From Candidatus Faecalibacterium faecipullorum (GTDB taxonomy: Bacteria > Bacillota > Clostridia > Oscillospirales > Ruminococcaceae): 12,180 nucleotides of DNA. The stretch lies in assembly GCA_019118985.1 (NCBI GenBank), contig DWXX01000051.1, forward strand, positions 1 to 12,180, given 5' to 3'. The notes under the pieces were generated by a model. It ran no database searches, was not told where the DNA came from, and saw nothing but the letters and a program-made list of their open reading frames with translations. The position numbers were made by a program, and so were the translations under genes. Below are positions 1 through 5,230 of the stretch, piece after piece (the stretch's first letter is position 1; each line of letters begins with the position of its first letter).

Positions 1-304
1 TGCCGACGGATTTTTTTAAGACGTCTATGACCTCGTCTTTCTCGCCCAGCTGCCTGCGCAGGCTGCGGTTCTCTGCTTCCAGCTCCCGGATGCGCTTTTG
101 CTCCCGGTTCTGTCTGCTGACCTGGCCCATCGGAACGCCAGAGGCTTTCAGCCAGCTGCGCAGCGTGTCGATGCAGATCCCCAGCTCTTTAGCCACTTCC
201 ACCGGCTGATGGCCCTGTTCTGTCACCAGCCGTACGGCTCCGGCTTTGAACGCATCGTCGTACCGTGGGGGTGTTGTTCGTTTTTTCGTTTTCTTCTGTT
301 CCAT
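1..304 (-). CDS. IS3-family transposase OrfA (partial, runs off left edge)
   Basis: OrfA is the DNA-binding half of IS3-family transposases. OrfB supplies the DDE catalytic domain, usually through a -1 frameshift fusion OrfAB. The 101 visible residues begin MEQKKTKKRTTPPRYDDAF. They contain a helix-turn-helix at about residues 15-53 (AGAVRLV, then VEVAKELGI and TLRSWLKA), the HTH_Tnp_1 pattern. A basic, heptad-like leucine zipper follows at about 66-96 (RIRELEAENRSLRRQL), ending in DVLKKSVG, a classic OrfA tail. The ATG at 304 is preceded by AAGGAG with a 9-nt gap, which fixes the start. The tail holds an A7 run in slippery register at 11-17. Codon use is less GC-rich than in the host genes to the right, fitting mobile DNA. 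The family call is firm; the subgroup is not resolved. Confidence 0.85.
   Translation of the reverse strand, partial: MEQKKTKKRTTPPRYDDAFKAGAVRLVTEQGHQPVEVAKELGICIDTLRSWLKASGVPMGQVSRQNREQKRIRELEAENRSLRRQLGEKDEVIDVLKKSVG
11..17 (-). promoter_or_regulatory. A7 slippery site, probable -1 programmed frameshift for OrfAB
   Basis: On the minus strand the codons TTA AAA AAA (Leu96-Lys97-Lys98 of OrfA) place seven A residues in the A_AAA_AAA register used for -1 frameshifting in IS3-family elements. Position just before the expected orfA stop fits the family. The orfB frame and any downstream stimulatory structure are outside the window, so function is inferred. Confidence 0.6.
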
Positions 305-352
305 AGTTATGTGCTCCTTGTCTTTCCAGTTTACGGCTCTTTTTTCTGTCTG

Positions 353-568
353 TCAATTCGGGTATGGGGGCATGTGCTTGTTTGGGAAGAGAAGCTGTTC
401 CAGCTCGGCGTTGGTGATGTCGTCGGGGAGGGGCCAGGTAAGGTGTAATTGCGCGCTCGCTGCTAAGACCTTTTCTACAGTATTTCGTGAACACCTCACA
501 GATCGCGCGATAGCACGTTGGCTGTATCGCAAGTTACACAGTCTTAATATTTCTCGATAATCGGTCAT
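353..568 (-). pseudogene. istA: IS21-family transposase IstA, N-terminal fragment
   Basis: The fragment encodes 71 residues (MTDYREILRLCNLRYSQRAI...). IstA is the DDE transposase of IS21-family elements and is normally about 400-500 residues. Visible here is the N-terminal helix-turn-helix (RYSQRAIARSVRCSRNTV, about residues 14-32) followed by the characteristic WPLPDDITNAELEQLLFP segment (about 45-62). The retroviral-type catalytic core is absent. The frame ends after MPPYPN at a TGA that appears to be the first bases of the neighbouring IS3 element, so insertion probably created the stop. The ATG at 568 has only a weak GGATG upstream. No istB partner is visible. The family is recognised by motif pattern; the gene is surely non-functional as transposase. 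Confidence 0.8.
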
Positions 569-621
569 TTGTTGTACATCCGTTTTGAAAATAGTCGCAG
601 ACTGTCGCCTGCGCCATCTTC

Positions 622-649
622 ATTATAGCGAAGGGTGGCTCACTGTGAC
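622..649 (-). promoter_or_regulatory. Possible istA promoter
   Basis: A perfect minus-strand TATAAT lies at 627-622. With a 16-bp spacer, GTCACA at 649-644 is a 4/6 match to TTGACA. The start would fall about 45-50 nt upstream of the istA ATG. The -35 box overlaps the innermost IS21 terminal repeat, which would let transposase binding repress the promoter; that last point is inference. Confidence 0.4.
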
Positions 650-686
650 CGGCGAGGTGGCTCAAAAAGTGCGTGCGGATGGCTCA
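636..686 (-). repeat. IS21-type terminal repeats: three TGGCTCA copies at 22-bp spacing
   Basis: TGGCTCA occurs at 636-642, 658-664 and 680-686, exactly 22 bp apart, about two DNA helical turns. The outer and inner copies share a longer core, TGGCTCACTGT; the middle copy diverges after TGGCTCA. IS21-family ends are known to carry multiple short repeats that bind the transposase, and these lie upstream of istA in the right place. The actual tip of the element is probably between 690 and 704 (a minus-strand TGCAAAAATCGG), but I cannot fix it without the other end. Confidence 0.65.
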
Positions 687-737
687 CTGTAGCCGATTTT
701 TGCACCGCGCGTCTTTTTCCATTTCTCCATAAAAACA

Positions 738-770
738 CCCCCGTTTCCTTTATTATACAGGAAACGGGGG
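738..770 (-). terminator. Intrinsic terminator, minus strand (second, distal to typA)
   Basis: A perfect 11-bp inverted repeat (CCCCCGTTTCC at 738-748 and its complement at 760-770) has an 11-nt AT-rich loop. Reading minus, the stem is followed by TGTTTTTATGG, so a T5 tract supports termination of leftward transcription. It is a likely backup terminator for typA. It also shields typA and the insertion sequences from each other. Confidence 0.6.
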
Positions 771-797
771 ATATTGCACCAGTTTTTTGACAAACTG

Positions 798-830
798 AAC
801 GGGAGGCTCCCATGCAGGGAGCCTCCCGTT
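798..830 (-). terminator. typA terminator-like hairpin
   Basis: A perfect 14-bp stem (AACGGGAGGCTCCC at 798-811, complement at 817-830) with a 5-nt loop starts 20 nt after the typA stop codon. On the minus strand the stem's last bases are TT and are followed by CAGTTTGTC, so the T tract is poor. Stem strength and position make it the first terminator or a 3'-end stabiliser for typA mRNA. Confidence 0.6.
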
Positions 831-849
831 GGCATTTAGGAAATAGGGG

Positions 850-2673
850 TTACTTGTTCTTGCTGCGGGCCTTCATCCGCTGCTCGTGGTTCAGGATCTG
901 CTTGCGGATGCGCAGGCTCTTGGGGGTGACCTCCAGCAGCTCGTCCGGGGCCAGGAACTCCAGGCAGCCTTCCAGGCTCAGCCGGCTGATGGGCACCAGG
1001 CGCAGCGCATCGTCCGAGCCGGAGGCGCGGGTGTTGGTCAGGTGCTTGGTCTTGCAGACGTTGACGTCCACGTCCTCGCCGGTGGGGGTGTAGCCGATGA
1101 CCATGCCCTCGTAGACCTTTTCGCCGGGGCCGATCAGCAGGGTGCCCCGCTGCTGGGCGTTGTACAGGCCGTAGGTGACCGAGTCGCCGGTCTCGAAGCT
1201 GACCAGGGAGCCGGTGGAGCGGTTGGTGATCATGCCGGCCCACAGGTCGTAGCCGTCAAAGATCTGGTTGATGACGCCTTCGCCGTGGGTGTCGGTGAGG
1301 AACTGGTTGCGGTAGCCGAACAGGCCGCGGCTGGGCATACGGAACACCAGCCGCACCCGGCTGTCGCCCAGGGCGTCCATCTGCTGCAGCACAGCCTTGC
1401 GCTGGCCCAGGCCGGTCATGACGGCGCCCTGGTACTGGGTGGGCACGTCGATGACCACCTGTTCCATGGGCTCGTAGGTCTTGCCGTCGATGACCTTGGT
1501 CAGGACGTGCGGGGGCGAGACCTGCAGCTCGTAGCCTTCCCGCCGCATGGTCTCGATCAGGATGGACAGGTGCATCTCGCCGCGGCCCATGACCCGGAAC
1601 GAGTCGGTGGTGGCGGAGTCCTCCACCCGCAGGGCCACGTCCTTGAGCAGCTCGCGGTGGAGCCGGTCGCGGATCTGGCGGCTGGTGACGTACTTGCCTT
1701 CGCGGCCGGCCAGGGGGCTGTCGTTGACCGAGAAGGTCATCTCCACGGTGGGGTCGTTGATCTTGACAAAGGGCAGGGGCTCCACCTTGGCGGGGTCGCA
1801 CAGAGTGTTGCCGATGGTGACGTCGGGCAGGCCCGAGAAGGCCACGATGTCGCCGGCGGTGATGTTGTCGCAGGGGACCCGGCCGTTGGCCTGGAAGTCG
1901 TAGAGCTTGGTCAGGCGGCCCTTCATGCTGACCGAGGGGTCGTGCCAGTCGCAGACCATGACCTCTTCGCCCACGCGGCAGGTGCCGTTCTGGATGCGGC
2001 CGATGCCGATGCGGCCCACAAAGTCGTTGTAGTCGACGGAGGACACCAGCATCTGGAAGGGGGCGTCGGGGTCGCCCTCGGGGGGCTGGATGGTGTCGAG
2101 GATGGTGTCGAACAGGGGGATGAGATCGGTGCCGGCCACATCGGGGTCAAGGCTGGCGGTGCCGGCCCGGCCGCAGCAGTAGACCATCGGGCACTCCAGC
2201 TGCTCGTCCGAGGCGCCCAGGTCCATCAGCAGGTAGAGCACCTCGTCCACCACCTCTTTGATGCGGGCGTCGGGGCGGTCGATTTTGTTGATGACCACCA
2301 CCAGGCTGAGGTTCTGCTGCAGGGCCTTCTGCAGCACGAAGCGGGTCTGGGGCATGCAGCCCTCGGCCGCATCCACCAGCAGCACCACGCCGTTGACCAT
2401 CTTGAGCACCCGCTCGACCTCGCCGCCGAAGTCAGCGTGGCCCGGGGTGTCGACGATGTTGATCTTGACCCCCTTGTAGGTGCACGAGCAGTTCTTGGCC
2501 AGGATGGTGATGCCGCGCTCCCGCTCGATGTCGCCGCTGTCCATGACGCGCTCGGCCACCACCTGGTTGTCGCGGAAGGCGCCGCTCTGGCGGAGCATGG
2601 CGTCCACCAGGGTGGTCTTGCCGTGGTCGACGTGTGCGATGATGGCCACGTTGCGCAGATCGTTACGAATCAT
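850..2673 (-). CDS. typA: Translational GTPase TypA/BipA
   Basis: TypA/BipA is a ribosome-associated GTPase related to EF-G and LepA that aids ribosome assembly and stress adaptation, notably in the cold. The protein has 607 residues, the usual family length. All GTPase motifs are present: G1 AHVDHGKTT (13-21), G2 RERGITI (51-57), G3 DTPGHADFGGEV (75-86) and G4 NKID (129-132). EF-G-like beta-barrel and III/V domains follow, then the family C-terminal tail with DELLEVTPKSLRIRKQILNH. The start is ATG at 2673 (MIRNDLRN), 10 nt after AGAGAGG. An in-frame TTG at 2682 lies almost on the Shine-Dalgarno sequence and is rejected. It is transcribed alone from a strong promoter at 2734-2762 and ends at hairpins at 798-830 and 738-770. 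Identification is secure. Confidence 0.97.
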   Translation of the reverse strand: MIRNDLRNVAIIAHVDHGKTTLVDAMLRQSGAFRDNQVVAERVMDSGDIERERGITILAKNCSCTYKGVKINIVDTPGHADFGGEVERVLKMVNGVVLLVDAAEGCMPQTRFVLQKALQQNLSLVVVINKIDRPDARIKEVVDEVLYLLMDLGASDEQLECPMVYCCGRAGTASLDPDVAGTDLIPLFDTILDTIQPPEGDPDAPFQMLVSSVDYNDFVGRIGIGRIQNGTCRVGEEVMVCDWHDPSVSMKGRLTKLYDFQANGRVPCDNITAGDIVAFSGLPDVTIGNTLCDPAKVEPLPFVKINDPTVEMTFSVNDSPLAGREGKYVTSRQIRDRLHRELLKDVALRVEDSATTDSFRVMGRGEMHLSILIETMRREGYELQVSPPHVLTKVIDGKTYEPMEQVVIDVPTQYQGAVMTGLGQRKAVLQQMDALGDSRVRLVFRMPSRGLFGYRNQFLTDTHGEGVINQIFDGYDLWAGMITNRSTGSLVSFETGDSVTYGLYNAQQRGTLLIGPGEKVYEGMVIGYTPTGEDVDVNVCKTKHLTNTRASGSDDALRLVPISRLSLEGCLEFLAPDELLEVTPKSLRIRKQILNHEQRMKARSKNK

Positions 2674-2733
2674 ACAAATCAAACCTCTCTATAGCAGTAC
2701 CGCTGATGAGTGATAAAATACTTCAACCCTATT

Positions 2734-2762
2734 AGTTTAATTCAGAAGGCGGTCTTTGTCAA
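2734..2762 (-). promoter_or_regulatory. typA promoter (sigma-A type)
   Basis: Minus strand: TTGACA at 2762-2757, a 17-bp spacer, and TAAACT at 2739-2734. The predicted start near 2727 gives a leader of about 54 nt before the typA ATG. Confidence 0.75.
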
Positions 2763-2844
2763 GGTTATCTAAAATGAACGCCTGATTTTCGGCATTGTGA
2801 CGGAAACCGGGGCTGAATTTGGGCGGAAAAGAAAGCCCCTGTTG

Positions 2845-2853
2845 TGATACAAT
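2845..2853 (+). promoter_or_regulatory. Extended -10 promoter of the beta-CASP gene
   Basis: TGATACAAT is an extended -10 (TGn plus TACAAT at 2848-2853) with no recognisable -35 at 16-18 bp. The predicted start near 2860 lies about 24 nt before the ATG at 2884, and GGGAGGA sits between them. It is divergent from the typA promoter, about 80 bp away. Confidence 0.55.
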
Positions 2854-2883
2854 ACCAGTAGAAACATTTGGGAGGAAACCGCG

Positions 2884-4491
2884 ATGAAGCTGACATTTTT
2901 AGGCGCGAACCACGAGGTGACCGGCAGCTGTACCCTGCTGGAGACGGGCGGGCTGCACTTCCTCATCGACTGCGGGATGGAGCAGGGCAAGGATGTCTAT
3001 GAAAACCAGCCCCTGCCCGTCGGCCCGGGGGAGGTGGACGGGGTGCTTTTGACCCACGCCCACATCGACCACAGCGGCCATCTGCCGCTGCTGGCAAAGC
3101 AGGGCTACCGGGGGCCCATCTACGCCACACGGCCCACCTGCCGGCTGTGCGGCATCATGCTGCGGGACTCTGCCCATATCCAGGAGCAGGAGGCCGAGTG
3201 GAAGAACCGCAAGAACGCCCGCGCCGGGCTGCCCCCCGTCGAGCCGGACTACACCATCGAGGACGCCGAGGAGGCGGTCAGCCTCTTCCAAGGGGTGGAC
3301 TACGGCGCGAAGGTGGAGCTTGCCCCCGGGGTCGAAGCCCGCTTTACCGACGTGGGGCACCTGCTGGGCTCGGCCAGCATCGAGCTGTGGGTGACCGAAG
3401 GGGAGAAGACCGCCAAGATCGTCTTTTCGGGGGACATCGGCAACCTCAACCAGCCCATCCTGAAAGACCCCACCTACCTGACCGAGGCCGACTATGTGGT
3501 GATGGAGTCCACCTACGGCGACCGCAGCCACCCGCCCCGCCCCGACTACATCGCCGAGCTGACGGCGGTGCTGCAGCGCACCTTCGACCGGGGGGGCAAC
3601 GTGGTCATCCCCAGCTTTGCGGTGGGCCGCACCCAGGAGATGCTCTACTTTTTGCGTGAGATCAAGGAAAAGGGCCTGGTCAAGGGGCACGACGGCTTCC
3701 CGGTCTATGTGGACAGCCCCCTTGCCATCGAGGCCACCCGCATCTTCCGCGACACCAGCGAGGACTGCTTTGACGCCGACACCCGCGCGTTGCTGGACGC
3801 CGGGGTGGACCCCATCGTCTTCCGGGGGCTGCGGGTGAGCGTCACCAGCGACGAGAGCCGGGCCATCAACGCCGACATAACCCCCAAGGTCATCCTGTCG
3901 GCCAGCGGCATGTGCGACGCCGGGCGGATCCGCCACCACCTCAAGCACAACCTCTGGCGGAAAGAGTGCACCATCCTCTTTGTGGGCTATCAGGCGGTGG
4001 GCACCCTGGGCCGCGCCCTGATCGAGGGGATCGAGGGGGTCAAGCTGTTCGGCGAGGAGATCGAGGTCAAGGCCGAGATCGCCCAGATGGGCGGCATGTC
4101 GGGCCACGCCGACCGCGAGGGGCTGCTCAAGTGGATCGGCGCCTTCGACCCCAAGCCCCGGCTGGTCTTTGTCAACCACGGCGACGACGCGGTGGAGGAC
4201 CAGTTCGTCGATACATTGCAGGGCCTGGGCTACACCGCCTGCGCCCCCTACAACGGCGCGCAGTGGGCGGTGGGGCCCGAGGGCGCGGTCTGCCTGGCCG
4301 AAGGCAGCCGGGAGAAGGCGTCCAAAACGCCCGCCCCCGCCCTCAGCCGCGCGCAGGCGGTCTTTCAGCGGCTGGTGGCCGCTGGCCGCCGCCTGATGCA
4401 GGTCATCCAGCACAACGAGGGCGGCGCCAACAAGGACCTGGCCAAATTCGCCGACCAGATCAACGCCCTGTGCGACAAGTGGGACCGGTGA
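2884..4491 (+). CDS. MBL-fold beta-CASP metallo-hydrolase (CPSF/YsiA-like RNase family)
   Basis: The 535-residue protein is a metallo-beta-lactamase/beta-CASP hydrolase, the fold of CPSF-73 and other RNA-processing nucleases. Visible motifs are HAHIDHSGH (58-66, motif 2), GH at 158-159 (motif 3), SGD at 182-184 (motif 4), ESTYGD (208-213, entering beta-CASP), GRTQEML and SASGMCDAGR (339-348), SGHAD (407-411) and NHGD (431-434). All metal ligands expected for a two-zinc site are present, so it should be active; the RNA substrate is an inference from the family. It lacks the KH domains of archaeal aCPSF1. A C-terminal tail of about 55 residues from 480 is basic and helical. It is probably cytosolic. 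ATG 2884 follows GGGAGGA. The gene ends 6 bp from convergent yfbR with no terminator between them. Confidence 0.9.
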   Translation: MKLTFLGANHEVTGSCTLLETGGLHFLIDCGMEQGKDVYENQPLPVGPGEVDGVLLTHAHIDHSGHLPLLAKQGYRGPIYATRPTCRLCGIMLRDSAHIQEQEAEWKNRKNARAGLPPVEPDYTIEDAEEAVSLFQGVDYGAKVELAPGVEARFTDVGHLLGSASIELWVTEGEKTAKIVFSGDIGNLNQPILKDPTYLTEADYVVMESTYGDRSHPPRPDYIAELTAVLQRTFDRGGNVVIPSFAVGRTQEMLYFLREIKEKGLVKGHDGFPVYVDSPLAIEATRIFRDTSEDCFDADTRALLDAGVDPIVFRGLRVSVTSDESRAINADITPKVILSASGMCDAGRIRHHLKHNLWRKECTILFVGYQAVGTLGRALIEGIEGVKLFGEEIEVKAEIAQMGGMSGHADREGLLKWIGAFDPKPRLVFVNHGDDAVEDQFVDTLQGLGYTACAPYNGAQWAVGPEGAVCLAEGSREKASKTPAPALSRAQAVFQRLVAAGRRLMQVIQHNEGGANKDLAKFADQINALCDKWDR

Positions 4492-4497
4492 GCCGGT

Positions 4498-5091
4498 TCA
4501 GCCCCGGCGGGTCAGCTCGTCCAGGTTCTGGGTGTAGCAGGGCAGGCAATGCTCGATGAACCAGTCGGCCTCGGGGCAGCGCATCTCAGCCAGGGCCGCT
4601 TTCTGCTGCGCGAGGGCGGCGTCGAACTCATGGTTGCCGCTGCGGGCCTCCTCGGTACACTTGATGAGGGCCGACAGGCGGTCGGCCGCCTTGAGCAGCC
4701 GGCGCTCGTCCGCCGTCAGGATGCTGCCGGTGATGTAGGGGGCGATCTCCTCCTCCAGCTCGGGCGGCAGCATGGAGGCGATGGAGGCTGCGCTCTCGGC
4801 TTCGATGGCCTTGTAGGCGTCCCGCAGGGTGTCGCTGCTGTACTTGACCGGGGTGGGCATGTCCCCGGTGATGATCTCGGGCGCGTCGTGGTAGAGGGCG
4901 GCCGCCGCCACCGTCTTGGGGCGGCAGGGGGTGCCGGTGTACCGCCGCGCGATCAGGCAGAGGATATGGGCCAGCAGGGCGGTGTCGCAGGTGTGCTCGC
5001 TGAGGGACTCGGGCCGGGTGGAGTGCATCAGGCTCCACCGGGTGATGTACTTCATCCGGGCCAGCAGGGCGCTGAAGGGGTAGACTGCCAT
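4498..5091 (-). CDS. yfbR: 5'-deoxynucleotidase YfbR (HD domain)
   Basis: YfbR dephosphorylates deoxyribonucleoside 5'-monophosphates in the cytosol and takes part in dUMP/thymidine metabolism and nucleotide-pool balance. The 197 residues align without gaps to the N-terminal part of E. coli YfbR as I recall it. R18 and W19 (substrate selection), H33 (SEH), H68-D69 (YHD), E72 (catalytic), D77 (TGDMPTPVKY) and D137 (KAADR) all fall at the same numbers. ATG 5091 follows a perfect AAAGGAGG with a short gap, which sets the start; the frame is open further upstream but would run through the promoter. It has its own TTGACA-17-TATCCT promoter and is convergent with the beta-CASP gene. Confidence 0.93.
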   Translation of the reverse strand: MAVYPFSALLARMKYITRWSLMHSTRPESLSEHTCDTALLAHILCLIARRYTGTPCRPKTVAAAALYHDAPEIITGDMPTPVKYSSDTLRDAYKAIEAESAASIASMLPPELEEEIAPYITGSILTADERRLLKAADRLSALIKCTEEARSGNHEFDAALAQQKAALAEMRCPEADWFIEHCLPCYTQNLDELTRRG

Positions 5092-5122
5092 AAAGGGGCC
5101 TCCTTTGGAATAAGATAGTGTC

Positions 5123-5151
5123 AGGATACCCCCGGCGGGCCGCTTTGTCAA
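5123..5151 (-). promoter_or_regulatory. yfbR promoter
   Basis: Minus strand: TTGACA at 5151-5146, a 17-bp spacer of almost pure G+C, and TATCCT at 5128-5123. The predicted start near 5116 gives a leader of about 25 nt containing AAAGGAGG. Confidence 0.75.
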
Positions 5152-5160
5152 GTTTGGGCC

Positions 5161-5189
5161 TTTATTCGCGCCGGCGGGCGTGGTATACT
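5161..5189 (+). promoter_or_regulatory. Promoter of the YfhO-family gene (extended -10)
   Basis: TGGTATACT gives an extended -10 with TATACT at 5184-5189. The -35 at 17 bp (TTTATT, 5161-5166) is poor. The predicted start near 5196 lies about 35 nt before ATG 5231. Its -35 is only 9 bp from the -35 of the divergent yfbR promoter. Confidence 0.6.
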
Positions 5190-5230
5190 GTAGCCTGTAC
5201 GCATCCACACCCATAGAAAGAGGGTACGTT

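Larger units (their letters stand above)
1..355 (-). mobile_element. IS3-family insertion sequence, 5' part (cut by window edge)
   Basis: This is the left part of an IS3-family element read on the minus strand: the start of orfA plus about 50 bp of upstream terminal sequence. The outer end is placed at about 353-355 because the istA reading frame beyond it breaks there and the sequence turns into TGACAGACAG, which begins with the TG dinucleotide usual for IS3 ends. The orfB part, the right end and any target duplication lie outside the window. The exact boundary is inferred from the broken neighbour, not from a matched inverted repeat. Confidence 0.6.

Noticed and set aside
665..730. Small minus-strand frame MEKWKKTRGAKIGYSEPSARTF
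   Set aside because: No ribosome binding site. It starts beside a terminator and its second half is the IS21 end read as protein, a common annotation artefact.
2674..2682. TTG start at 2682 for typA
   Set aside because: It lies about 1 nt from the Shine-Dalgarno sequence, too close for initiation; family proteins begin MIRNDLRN at 2673.
886..2694. 602-codon open frame on the plus strand, antisense to typA
   Set aside because: It lies wholly over a secure typA, has low-complexity Gly/Ala/Val/Asp/His-rich composition and no family motif. Long antisense frames arise from GC-rich third codon positions.
2899..4413. 504-codon minus-strand frame over the beta-CASP gene
   Set aside because: Same compositional shadow effect; no domain and no ribosome binding site.
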